Shown in pieces: positions 1 through 7,936 of a stretch of 64,000 nucleotides of DNA. The notes below the pieces were generated by a model. The model was not told the DNA's origin, made no database searches, and saw only the letters and a list, made by a program, of their open reading frames with translations. Position numbers and translations under genes: made by a program. This DNA comes from an uncultured Porphyromonadaceae bacterium (GTDB lineage Bacteria; Bacteroidota; Bacteroidia; Bacteroidales; Muribaculaceae). Every line of letters begins with the position of its first letter. The stretch's first letter is position 1. The stretch spans positions 33,160 through 97,159 of the forward strand of contig USMC01000005.1 of assembly GCA_900555715.1 (NCBI GenBank), given 5' to 3'.

Positions 1-493
1 TGTAGGGGTAGACGCTCATGCGTTTGAGCAGGGTGGAATCTTCGTAGAAGAGATACTGGACAGTTTCAGGCGCTATTTCTATTTCGATTTTGTTCTGCGT
101 GCCGGCGAGTTCGGCGAGCTTGCTGTCGAGATATTTCTTGTTTGCTTCCGACAGCGGTGCTCCGAGCTGTGTGTCGCCGGTTTTGTCGGGCAGGTCGAAA
201 TTGCGGTAGTCGAGGATGTTGCCTTCGGCGTCGGTGAGGAGAACGGGGATGGTGGTGTTGCCCTGGATTATTCCGAGAAGAAAATCAACATCGGTATTGG
301 AATCTCCGTCGCTGAGCCCTGCCGAGGCAAGCTCTTTGGTGGCGTCTGCCCACAGCTGCATACGGTCGCGCTCGACGGCAGACAGGTCATTTATTAGCCC
401 TGACGAGAAATATAGAAACAATGCGACGACAGCCGCGGAGGCTATCAGGAAAGCCGCCTTGCCATAACGTTGTATTTCATATATGTTTGCCAT
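1..493 (-). CDS. Sensor histidine kinase, N-terminal part (cut by window edge)
   Basis: Only the first ~164 residues are present; the gene runs off the left edge. The start is the ATG at 493-491. It gives a short cytoplasmic tail and one membrane helix (about residues 12-32, rich in Ala/Val/Leu). An extracytoplasmic segment follows, with 'LLTDAEGNILDYRNFD', a phrase typical of the sensor region of Bacteroidales membrane-bound kinases. The HAMP, HisKA and ATPase parts would lie outside the window, so the kinase call is an inference from the N-terminus. The small winged-helix gene lies upstream on the same strand, but a hairpin at 552-585 separates them, so co-transcription is doubtful. Confidence 0.6.
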   Translation of the reverse strand, partial: MANIYEIQRYGKAAFLIASAAVVALFLYFSSGLINDLSAVERDRMQLWADATKELASAGLSDGDSNTDVDFLLGIIQGNTTIPVLLTDAEGNILDYRNFDLPDKTGDTQLGAPLSEANKKYLDSKLAELAGTQNKIEIEIAPETVQYLFYEDSTLLKRMSVYPY

Positions 494-551
494 CGTAGCG
501 TGAGTGGTTGCGGATGCAAAATTAATGAAACAGCGTCAATATAGCAAATAC

Positions 552-585
552 AAAGCAGGGACGCCGTTTCGGACGTCCCTGCTTT
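552..585 (-). terminator. Hairpin terminator after the winged-helix gene
   Basis: A 12-bp perfect stem (552-563 with 574-585) starts three bases past the stop of the 589-807 gene. The loop adds a CCG/CGG pairing. On the minus strand the 3' arm ends in TGCTTT followed by a T-rich stretch, consistent with an intrinsic terminator. Confidence 0.7.
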
Positions 586-588
586 AGA

Positions 589-807
589 TTATTTGTCGTT
601 GATGAGTGAAATCACGAGTTCCTTCTCATCTTCGTCGTCGGGCAGAATGTTGATTTTGCCTTCGCGGGCGAGCCAGCCGATAGCGGCGAAAAGCTCTTTG
701 TCTTTCAGTTTTGTTATTTTCTTGAGCTGTTTCACTCCGAGTGCTTCTGCGGTAGTGAGAGCTGTCCACAATGTTCCGGCGTTTGTGCCGATTGTTTCTA
801 CTTTCAT
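589..807 (-). CDS. Small winged-helix protein (DUF2582 type)
   Basis: The protein has 72 residues. Its sequence matches the small winged helix-turn-helix family often annotated DUF2582 in Bacteroidetes: an N-terminal helix ('AGTLWTALTTAEAL'), a recognition-like segment ('KITKLKDKELFAAIGWLARE') and a beta wing ('GKINILPDDEDEKELVISL'). The wing is acidic, which is unusual for DNA contact, so the molecular target is unknown. It stands alone between a hairpin downstream and the dapF operon upstream, and is probably monocistronic. Confidence 0.8.
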   Translation of the reverse strand: MKVETIGTNAGTLWTALTTAEALGVKQLKKITKLKDKELFAAIGWLAREGKINILPDDEDEKELVISLINDK

Positions 808-848
808 TTTAGTCGAATGTTTGGGTGTTAGACATATAATTAATTAAT

Positions 849-867
849 AGGCACTTCGTGCCTTTTT
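849..867. terminator. Short hairpin downstream of dapF
   Basis: A six-base stem (AGGCAC/GTGCCT) with a three-base loop is followed on the plus strand by a run of T. It lies between the dapF stop (908) and the winged-helix gene start (807). On the minus strand the tail is AT-rich rather than pure T, so it is a weak terminator candidate for the patB-dapF unit. Confidence 0.4.
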
Positions 868-907
868 GTTAAAAATAACAACGCATGGGACGCCGGTATT
901 GTTTGCC

Positions 908-1756
908 TCATGCGGTGAAGACGCCGTCGAACACATGCATGGCAGGACCTGTCATCTGCAGATGTCCGTTGCTGTCGCAGTCGATATGCAGCCGTCCTCC
1001 CGAGAGCTCTATGGCAAAGGGCGCTTTGCCCCTGCCGCTGGCTATGGCGGCTGCTGCGACGGCGCACGCTCCGGTTCCGCAGGCGAGAGTCTCGCCGACG
1101 CCGCGCTCCCACACGCGGACGCGTATGCTGCCGGGGCGTATCTCGGCGAAGTCGATGTTGGCTTTCTGCGGCCACAGAGCGCAACGTTCAAGCTGTGCGC
1201 CTGCTTCGGCGACGGGGAATGACTCGACGTCGTCGACGAAGACAACGCCGTGCGGATTTCCTGTCGAGACCGCAGTCACAGAAAAGACGCCGGCGTCGAC
1301 GCTCACGGGAATGTCGATGAGCTGTCCGCTGCCGGCGGCAGGAATGAGGGGCGCGTCCATCTGAGGCATACCCATGTCGACGGTGGCGGAGATGAATTCT
1401 CCCGCCGGTGTGCTGGCTATGCGGACGGTGCGCAGCCCGGAGGCAGTGGCGATGCGTGCTTCCTTGCCGGAGATATATCCGTTTTCGTAGAGCAGGCGCG
1501 CCACGCAGCGTATGCCGTTGCCGCACATCTGCGCTTCGCTGCCGTCGGCGTTGAAAATCCTCATGCGGCAGTCGGCGCCTTTCTCTGGCAGCACGGCGAG
1601 CAGCCCGTCGGCGCCCACGGAGAAGTTGCGCGGGCACATGAGAAGCGCCAGCGACGACAGGTCGGGATTCTCGGCGGCGAGTTCGGAATTGAAGAAGTCG
1701 AGCACGACGAAATCGTTGCCGGCTCCCTGCATCTTTTTGAACGGTATACGGCTCAT
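908..1756 (-). CDS. dapF: Diaminopimelate epimerase
   Basis: DapF interconverts LL- and meso-diaminopimelate in lysine and peptidoglycan synthesis, in the cytoplasm. The 282-residue length is normal. Both catalytic cysteines are present in their signature contexts: C78 in 'MCGNGIRC' and C226 in 'ACGTGACA'. The N-terminal 'KMQGAGNDFVVLD' is also diagnostic. The ATG at 1756 was chosen because it gives this standard N-terminus and forms an ATGA overlap with the stop of the upstream aminotransferase gene, indicating translational coupling. A longer in-frame reading upstream lies inside that gene and is not credible. Confidence 0.96.
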   Translation of the reverse strand: MSRIPFKKMQGAGNDFVVLDFFNSELAAENPDLSSLALLMCPRNFSVGADGLLAVLPEKGADCRMRIFNADGSEAQMCGNGIRCVARLLYENGYISGKEARIATASGLRTVRIASTPAGEFISATVDMGMPQMDAPLIPAAGSGQLIDIPVSVDAGVFSVTAVSTGNPHGVVFVDDVESFPVAEAGAQLERCALWPQKANIDFAEIRPGSIRVRVWERGVGETLACGTGACAVAAAAIASGRGKAPFAIELSGGRLHIDCDSNGHLQMTGPAMHVFDGVFTA

Positions 1757-2937
1757 TTCAGCGATGATATGGCGTCGGCGATGCGTCTGATCCCTTCTGC
1801 GAGAACCGTGCGCGGAACGCCTATGTTCATCCGCGTGAATCCTTCGCCGCATGCTCCGAAGCTTGCTCCGTCGTTCATTGCCACGCGGGCTTTGTCGATG
1901 ATAAGCGAAATGAGCTGTTCGTGCGAAAGTCCGAGACCACGGAAATCGACCCACAGACCGAAACCTGCATCGGGGCGTATGGCTGTGACGCCGTCGATTT
2001 TTGCAAGTTCCTTCATGGCGAAACCGGCGTTGTCGTTGAGGTAGACAAGCACTTCGTCGAGCCATTGCTCCGACTTGTTGTATGCGGCTTCTACCGCTGA
2101 GACGGCAAAGACCGGAGGAGTGTCGAACTCGCTGGTGAGCAGGAAGTCGAAGAAGCTCTTGCGGAGCTCGGGGTTGAGTATGGCGGTCCATGCGCAGGCA
2201 ATGCCAGGGATGTTGAAACTCTTCGAGGGAGCGCCGATAGTCACGGTGATGTCGCGCGCCGTGTCAGACGACAGCGCGGTAGGATAGTGCTTTCCGCCGG
2301 TGAGAATCATGTCGCCGTAGATTTCGTCGGACAGCAGCAGGACATTGTTGCGGCTGCATATCTCAGCAACTTTGGCGAGCGTCTCGCGGCTCCACTGTAC
2401 TCCGATAGGGTTGTGGGGATTGCAGACAATCATCATGCGCGGATGCTGCTCCGAGCAGATGCGCTCAAGACCCTCGATGTCCATCTCGTAATGGTCGCCT
2501 TTGTGAAGCAGCGGGTTTTCTACCGGCACGCGTCCGTATCCTGTCAGGATGGAGCGGAAAGAATGATAGACAGGCGGCTGTATGACCACCTTGTCGCCGG
2601 GTGCTGTGAAATGCAGCACGGCGAGACCGAGACCTTTCTTGACGCCGGGAACATAGTCGACTTCCTCGCGGCTGAGATTCCATCCGTGGCGCCGTCTGAG
2701 CCAGTCTGTTATCGAATTCCAGAAGCTGTCCGGTGCATAGGTGTAGCCGAGCACTTTCTGCTGCGCACGATGTGCGAGAGCTTCTGTTATGGCGGGGCAG
2801 ATGGCGAAATTCATGTCGGCAATCCACAGCGGAAGGAGATCGGTGCGTCCGAATTTCTCTTCAAGCTCCTCGATCTGAGTAGCGTCGGTTCCGTAGCGGC
2901 TGTTGACAGTGTCGAAATTGAAAGGTGTAGGGGTCAT
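1753..2937 (-). CDS. MalY/PatB-type PLP-dependent aminotransferase or C-S lyase
   Basis: This 394-residue fold-type I PLP enzyme belongs to the MalY/PatB branch (cystathionine beta-lyase-like). Visible signatures are 'LPLWIADMNF' at the N-terminus, 'GVKKGLGLAVLHFTAPGD', 'CNPHNPIGVQWSRETL', 'LLLSDEIYGDM' and the PLP lysine K239 in 'GAPSKSFNIPG'. Family members cleave cystathionine or cysteine conjugates, and some have aminotransferase activity. It overlaps dapF by four bases (ATGA). In many Bacteroidetes the gene beside dapF is an LL-diaminopimelate aminotransferase (DapL), so a role as a diaminopimelate-pathway aminotransferase is possible but unproven; a methionine-pathway lyase is the conservative reading. 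Confidence 0.85.
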   Translation of the reverse strand: MTPTPFNFDTVNSRYGTDATQIEELEEKFGRTDLLPLWIADMNFAICPAITEALAHRAQQKVLGYTYAPDSFWNSITDWLRRRHGWNLSREEVDYVPGVKKGLGLAVLHFTAPGDKVVIQPPVYHSFRSILTGYGRVPVENPLLHKGDHYEMDIEGLERICSEQHPRMMIVCNPHNPIGVQWSRETLAKVAEICSRNNVLLLSDEIYGDMILTGGKHYPTALSSDTARDITVTIGAPSKSFNIPGIACAWTAILNPELRKSFFDFLLTSEFDTPPVFAVSAVEAAYNKSEQWLDEVLVYLNDNAGFAMKELAKIDGVTAIRPDAGFGLWVDFRGLGLSHEQLISLIIDKARVAMNDGASFGACGEGFTRMNIGVPRTVLAEGIRRIADAISSLK

Positions 2938-2984
2938 ATAAGCAGAAAAATAAAAAAATGAAGATGCCCGCAGGCATCGGTTTT

Positions 2985-3019
2985 AGAAAACCCCGCCTTA
3001 TGCAGGAGCGGGGTTTTCT
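2985..3019. terminator. Terminator downstream of gdhA
   Basis: A 12-bp perfect stem (2985-2996 with 3008-3019) encloses an 11-base loop. Arms are AGAAAACCCCGC and its complement, so on either strand the 3' arm ends in GGGGTTTTCT. It lies 15 bases beyond the gdhA stop and upstream of the PLP enzyme gene, separating the two units. Confidence 0.85.
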
Positions 3020-3033
3020 GTTGGTTAGGTTTA

Positions 3034-4371
3034 TCAGCAGACGCCGAGACCCATCATGGCATGTGCCACCTTCATGAAGCCTGCGATGTTGGCGCCCTTC
3101 ATGTAGTTGATGTATCCGTCGGGTTCTACGCCGTAGCGGAGGCACTGCTCGTGGATGTCGGTCATGATAGTGTGGAGTTTCTGATCCACTTCTTCGGCTC
3201 CCCACTGAAGATGCATGGCGTTCTGGCTCATTTCGAGACCGGAAGTTGCTACGCCGCCGGCGTTGACAGCCTTGCCGGGAGCATATACAGTGCGGTTGGC
3301 GATGAATGCGTCGATAGCCTCGGGGGTGCAGCCCATGTTCGACACTTCGGCAACCATGCCCACACCGTTGGCGATAAGCTGCTTGGCATCGTCGCCGTTG
3401 AGCTCGTTCTGTGTGGCGCAGGGAAGTGCGATGTCGACTTTGCGTTCCCAGGGTTTCTTGCCGGCGAAGAATTCCGAGCCGGCGAAGCGCTCGGCATAGG
3501 GAGCGACAACATCGTTGCCGGAAGCACGCAGTTCGAGCATATAGTTGATTTTCTCGCTGTCGAGACCGGCGGGATCGTAGATATATCCGTCGGGACCGGA
3601 GATGGTGACAACTTTCGCGCCGAGTTCAGTAGCTTTAAGAGCGGCACCCCAGGCGACGTTGCCGAAGCCGGAGATGGCGATTGTCTTGCCTTCGATGCTG
3701 TCGTTGCGCTGCTTGAGCATGTTCTGTACGAAGTAGAGAGCGCCGAAGCCGGTAGCTTCCGGGCGTATGCGGCTGCCGCCGAATTCCAGAGCCTTGCCGG
3801 TGAATGTGCCGTCGTGCTGGTTGACGAGGCGCTTGTACATGCCGTACATATATCCTACCTCACGGCCGCCTACGCCGATATCACCTGCGGGAACGTCGCG
3901 GTCGGGACCGAGATTCTTCCACAGACCGAGCATGAAAGCCTGGCAGAAACGCATGATCTCGCGGTCGCTTTTGCCGCGGGGCGAGAAGTCGCTGCCGCCT
4001 TTTGCACCGCCCATAGGAAGAGTGGTGAGAGCGTTCTTGAATGTCTGTTCAAAACCGAGGAATTTAAGGATGGACAGATTGACGGATGCGTGGAAACGGA
4101 TGCCGCCTTTGTACGGACCGATGGCGTTGTTGAACTGCACGCGGTAGCCGATGTTGTTCTGAACCTCTCCTTTGTCGTCGATCCATGTGACACGGAATGT
4201 GACGATGCGGTCGGGCTCTACCATGCGCTCGACAATCTTATTGCGTTCAAATTCCGGATGCTGGTTGTAGACTTCTTCAACCGACATCAGCACTTCGCGG
4301 ACAGCCTGAAGATATTCCTTCTCGCCGGGGTGCTTTGCCTCAAGGGCGGACATGATGCTGTTTATATCCAT
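3034..4371 (-). CDS. gdhA: Glutamate dehydrogenase, hexameric NADP type
   Basis: GdhA makes glutamate from 2-oxoglutarate and ammonia. At 445 residues it has the length of the bacterial hexameric NADP(H) enzymes. Signatures include 'NNAIGPYKGGIRFH', the active-site lysine region 'TLPMGGAKGGSDFSPRGKSD', 'DIGVGGREVGYMYG' and the nucleotide-binding 'ISGFGNVAWGAA'. It is flanked by a strong terminator downstream and a -7 promoter element upstream, so it is a single-gene unit. Together with glnN at 43-45 kb it forms the ammonium assimilation set of this window. Confidence 0.97.
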   Translation of the reverse strand: MDINSIMSALEAKHPGEKEYLQAVREVLMSVEEVYNQHPEFERNKIVERMVEPDRIVTFRVTWIDDKGEVQNNIGYRVQFNNAIGPYKGGIRFHASVNLSILKFLGFEQTFKNALTTLPMGGAKGGSDFSPRGKSDREIMRFCQAFMLGLWKNLGPDRDVPAGDIGVGGREVGYMYGMYKRLVNQHDGTFTGKALEFGGSRIRPEATGFGALYFVQNMLKQRNDSIEGKTIAISGFGNVAWGAALKATELGAKVVTISGPDGYIYDPAGLDSEKINYMLELRASGNDVVAPYAERFAGSEFFAGKKPWERKVDIALPCATQNELNGDDAKQLIANGVGMVAEVSNMGCTPEAIDAFIANRTVYAPGKAVNAGGVATSGLEMSQNAMHLQWGAEEVDQKLHTIMTDIHEQCLRYGVEPDGYINYMKGANIAGFMKVAHAMMGLGVC

Positions 4372-4422
4372 AGTTTTTCTTGTTAGGTGTTTTTCAGTCG
4401 TTGAATTTTTTGGTTAACACGG

Positions 4423-4430
4423 CAAAGATA
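4423..4430 (-). promoter_or_regulatory. gdhA promoter, -7 element
   Basis: On the minus strand TATCTTTG matches the Bacteroidetes -7 consensus TAnnTTTG, about 50 bases before the gdhA ATG. No good TTTG is seen at the -33 position, so this is a partial match. Confidence 0.5.
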
Positions 4431-4518
4431 AGACTTTTTTCTTACTCCGAAGCGTTTTTGAAGAAATTTCACAGTCGTGTCAGCCGCATTTATTCACGCA
4501 CTGAGTGGTCCGGCCGTG

Positions 4519-5037
4519 TCAGAATTTGAACTGGACGCCCAGATCGAAACCTTTGTTGATAGAAAAGTCAAATATGCCGGTACCGTCCCAGTATTCATAT
4601 TGGAACAGACTGGTGCGGGCTATAAGGGCAAATTTATCGGTGAAATTGACTGCAAAACCGGGACGCAGACCTAAAATGGTGCCGCTGACACCGAGATCTT
4701 CGATTGACTGATGAGCATATCCGACGGCGAATTCACCGAAGAAGTCCACGATGCCTGCGCGAGCAAATGTGCCGCGGACATAAGGCAGGATAGAAATGGT
4801 GGTAAGGGTGCCTTCGTTGGAGGCGACGTTCAGACCGACCGATGCTCCGACAGCCCATGTCTTGTTGAAGTAATAACCGAATTCGGGAGCAATTCCGAAC
4901 GTTGTCTTTGTGTCCGAGCTGCCGCCGTCCACGTGTACGCTCATTACATCGAGTCCGATAGTACCTCCTGCATAGAACTGAGCGTTAGCGCCGATTCCCA
5001 TGGCGATAATTGCCAATGTCAACAATAGTTTTTTCAT
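4519..5037 (-). CDS. Small outer-membrane beta-barrel protein
   Basis: The protein has 172 residues and a clear signal peptide ('MKKLLLTLAIIAMGIGANAQ'). Alternating hydrophobic strands follow, rich in Gly and aromatic residues, and the chain ends in 'GFDLGVQFKF', with the terminal phenylalanine typical of outer-membrane barrels. It resembles the porin-family/OMP_b-brl proteins that are abundant in Bacteroidetes. An eight-strand barrel is likely from the length. Substrate or function is unknown. Confidence 0.8.
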   Translation of the reverse strand: MKKLLLTLAIIAMGIGANAQFYAGGTIGLDVMSVHVDGGSSDTKTTFGIAPEFGYYFNKTWAVGASVGLNVASNEGTLTTISILPYVRGTFARAGIVDFFGEFAVGYAHQSIEDLGVSGTILGLRPGFAVNFTDKFALIARTSLFQYEYWDGTGIFDFSINKGFDLGVQFKF

Positions 5038-5101
5038 AATGCGTATAATTTAATGATTGAAGTTTATTTATGAAGATATGCCTCGGTCGGCTGCCTAACG
5101 A

Positions 5102-7759
5102 TCAATGCCGTTTGTGCGACAGAAGGCGGAAGAGTTCGGGGATCAGGAAGACAAGCGATGTGGCTCCGATGATTATGAGCCAGTCGGACACTCGTACGGG
5201 AACGACGGAGAAGAACGCTCCGCCGAGCTGCACTATGAGAATCTGACCTGCCAGTATCATCGCCATTGTGAAGAGGAACAGCCGGCAGTGTTTCAGATGA
5301 AGCGCCGACTCTCCGCTCTCGAAGGCGCGGGCGTTGAACATGTTCCAGAACTGCATGAAGACGAAGGTGGTGAAGAATATCGACAGCTCGTATGGCTGCA
5401 GCCCGTGACGCGAAATAAGCGGCTGCCGCCATGCATCCGTCAGAGAAGTCACATCTGTGTGTTCGAGATACCATAGGAAGGCGAACAGTATCGCCGTGAA
5501 GGCAAGTCCGACGCCGATGATGTCGCGCCACATGGTTTTGGTGATGATGAATGCGCTGCGCAGCCTCGGTTTGTCGTTCATCACGCTGTCGCTCGGCGGC
5601 AGCGATGCGAGCGCCATTGCGGCGAATGTGTCCATGATGAGGTTAACCCAGAGCATCTGAGTCACCGTCAGAGGCGATTCTGTTCCCATGAACGCTCCGA
5701 TAAGCACTATCAGACATGCCACGACGTTGACGGTGAGCTGGAATAGCAGAAAACGTTGTATGTTGCGGTAGAGCGACCTTCCCCACATCACCGCTCTGCC
5801 GATTGAGGTGAAGGAGTTGTCGATGATGGTGATGTCGGAGGCTTCCTTTGCCACCGATGTGCCGTCGCCCATCGACAGTCCGACGTGAGCGGCTTTGAGT
5901 GCTGGGGCGTCGTTGGTTCCGTCGCCGGTCACAGCCACTACCTCGCCGAGGCGCCGGAGAGTCTCCACAAGCCTCTTTTTGTCCATAGGTCGGGCGCGGG
6001 CGATTATCTTGAGGTCGCCGGCACGTCCGAGGAGTTCCTCGTCGGTGAGAGCCTCGAATTCTGTACCGGTGATGATGTTTTTCTCGCCGTCCGCCGTGTC
6101 GTCCCACAGCCCTATCTGGCGGGCGATTTCCTTTGCTGTGCCGATGGTGTCACCGGTCACTATCTTGACCTTTATTCCTGCATCGGTGACATTGCGCACT
6201 GCCTCGGGAACGTCGGCGCGTACGGGGTCGGATATTGCGGCTACGCCGAGGAATGTAAGACCGTCTGTGGCAAGACGTCCGTCCCCGATAGCTTTTTCGC
6301 CGGGTTGGAGCCTTTTGTATGCGAAGCCGAGCGTGCGCATGGCCTGATTCTGATAGCCGAGCAGGAGCGCGTCTATTTCTTTCCGGCTGACTCCTGCATT
6401 GTCGGAGCAAAGACCGAAAATGATTTCAGGTGCGCCTTTGACATAAAGAATGCCGCCGCCAGTCGCTGACTTAACCACAGTAGCCATATACTTTCTTTCG
6501 GTCGAGAAAGGAAGCTCATCGATGACGGTTGTCTGTTCTTTGAGCTTGCGGTAGTCGGTGCCGCGCGACATGAGCCACAGCAGAAGCGCCCCTTCGGTTG
6601 GGTTGCCGAGCACTTCGGGAGTTTTTTTCGTCATGTCGAGCTGTGCAGTGGAGTTGACGGCGATGCCTTCCTCGATGATGTCGCGGGGCGGATTGCCGAA
6701 AAATGCTGTTTCGTAGACCTGCATTCTGTTCTGTGTGAGCGTGCCGGTCTTGTCGGTGCATATCACAGTTATGGCGCCCATGGTTTCGCATGCATGGAGC
6801 TTGCGCACGAGATTGTTGGTCTTGAGCATCGACCTCATTGAATAGGCGAGCGACAGCGTAACAGCCATCGGCAACCCTTCCGGAACTGAAACAACGATGA
6901 GCGCCACGGCAATCATAAACGACTGCAGCAGATAGGCAAGGAATGGAATCAGGTCGAAAGGCTGAGTCATCAGGAACATGACAATCCTACCTGCGATGAC
7001 GAGAGCTGCGACAGTGTAGGCGAAGCGCGAGATGAGTTTGCCGAGGCGTTCGAGCTGTTCGTTGAGAGGTGTCTTGACGCCGTCGTCGATCTGTGCGGCA
7101 GTGAACACCTTTCCGTTCTCTGTGGCGTCGCCCACGGCGGTTACGCGCATCACGCCGTGTCCTTCCATTACTTTCGTGCCGCGCAGCACGTGGTCGGTAG
7201 GGTAGGTGTCGTCGGGGTTGAAGTCGTCAGGATTCGTGCTCTTGTGGCATATCGGCTCGCCGGTGAGCGTCGACTCATCGACGCTGAGGCTTACCGCTTC
7301 CAGCAGAACTCCGTCGGCAGGAATCTCGTTGCCGGTATTGAGAATCACGATGTCGTCTACCACGACATCTTTTCTGGCTATCTGTGTAATGCTCCCGTCA
7401 CGGATCACCTGCACGGGCTCCTCGTCGTTGACCTGGTTCAGGATAGCGAACTCGCGTTCCGCCTTGTTTTCAAAATAGAATGAAAGTCCCGTTGCCAGAA
7501 GGATGGCGATAAAAATGCCGGCAGGCTCGAAAAACACCGCCGGACCTTCGCCCAGCCCATAGTATTCGTAGAAGGAAATTCCTATCGAGAGCGTTCCTGC
7601 GACAAGAAGAATTATGATCAACGGATCGGTGAATTTGCCGAGAAAGGTTTTCCATAGCGGCACTTTTGCGGGCGGTGTGAGAATGTTGACGCCGTGCGCA
7701 GCGCGGCTTTCCGCAGCCTGCACGCTGCTTAATCCTTTATACACAGTTTTTTGCTGCAT
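5102..7759 (-). CDS. P-type Ca2+-translocating ATPase (PMCA/SERCA-like, P-IIA/B)
   Basis: This 885-residue cation pump has the full P-type layout. The actuator motif is 'LTGEP' (TGE at 166-168). M4 carries 'VSVPEGLPMAVTL' (PEGLP 293-297), and the phosphorylated Asp is D336 in 'CTDKTGTLTQ'. The hinge 'VTGDGTNDAPALKAAHVGLSMG' and four C-terminal membrane helices follow. PEGLP in M4 is the form seen in PMCA-like calcium pumps. In Bacteroidales such pumps are usually annotated as calcium-translocating ATPases, expected to export Ca2+ across the inner membrane; ion specificity is inferred. It is divergent from the RSH gene across a 177-bp gap and the adjacent barrel gene lies downstream. Confidence 0.93.
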   Translation of the reverse strand: MQQKTVYKGLSSVQAAESRAAHGVNILTPPAKVPLWKTFLGKFTDPLIIILLVAGTLSIGISFYEYYGLGEGPAVFFEPAGIFIAILLATGLSFYFENKAEREFAILNQVNDEEPVQVIRDGSITQIARKDVVVDDIVILNTGNEIPADGVLLEAVSLSVDESTLTGEPICHKSTNPDDFNPDDTYPTDHVLRGTKVMEGHGVMRVTAVGDATENGKVFTAAQIDDGVKTPLNEQLERLGKLISRFAYTVAALVIAGRIVMFLMTQPFDLIPFLAYLLQSFMIAVALIVVSVPEGLPMAVTLSLAYSMRSMLKTNNLVRKLHACETMGAITVICTDKTGTLTQNRMQVYETAFFGNPPRDIIEEGIAVNSTAQLDMTKKTPEVLGNPTEGALLLWLMSRGTDYRKLKEQTTVIDELPFSTERKYMATVVKSATGGGILYVKGAPEIIFGLCSDNAGVSRKEIDALLLGYQNQAMRTLGFAYKRLQPGEKAIGDGRLATDGLTFLGVAAISDPVRADVPEAVRNVTDAGIKVKIVTGDTIGTAKEIARQIGLWDDTADGEKNIITGTEFEALTDEELLGRAGDLKIIARARPMDKKRLVETLRRLGEVVAVTGDGTNDAPALKAAHVGLSMGDGTSVAKEASDITIIDNSFTSIGRAVMWGRSLYRNIQRFLLFQLTVNVVACLIVLIGAFMGTESPLTVTQMLWVNLIMDTFAAMALASLPPSDSVMNDKPRLRSAFIITKTMWRDIIGVGLAFTAILFAFLWYLEHTDVTSLTDAWRQPLISRHGLQPYELSIFFTTFVFMQFWNMFNARAFESGESALHLKHCRLFLFTMAMILAGQILIVQLGGAFFSVVPVRVSDWLIIIGATSLVFLIPELFRLLSHKRH

Positions 7760-7886
7760 CTGATGTGCTTTATGCTGATATGAAATTTATGTATTGCAAA
7801 ATAACGAACAAAATTTCACATGTCCAAAAGTTTTTTACCCTCATGTTTTAAGCTGTTTTTGATATTTTTCCGAGTTTTCGGATGGT

Positions 7887-7921
7887 TTTGGCTATTATTT
7901 ATGAATTTGTTGCTAACTTTA
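7887..7921 (+). promoter_or_regulatory. Possible RSH gene promoter
   Basis: A TTTG at 7887-7890 and TAACTTTA at 7914-7921 resemble the Bacteroidetes -33/-7 elements, but the spacer is 23 bases rather than 19-20 and the last -7 base is off consensus. The position, just before the chosen ATG at 7937, argues against the longer upstream start. Confidence 0.35.
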
Positions 7922-7936
7922 CGGAAATTTACGATT

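Noticed and set aside
3061..4386. Long open frame (441 codons) on the plus strand opposite gdhA
   Set aside because: It is the exact antisense of a clear gdhA gene, a common effect of its codon use; the translation has no recognisable domain.
7820..7936. Upstream ATG extending the RSH protein by 39 residues
   Set aside because: The extension is a hydrophobic stretch absent from the family and lies before the probable promoter.
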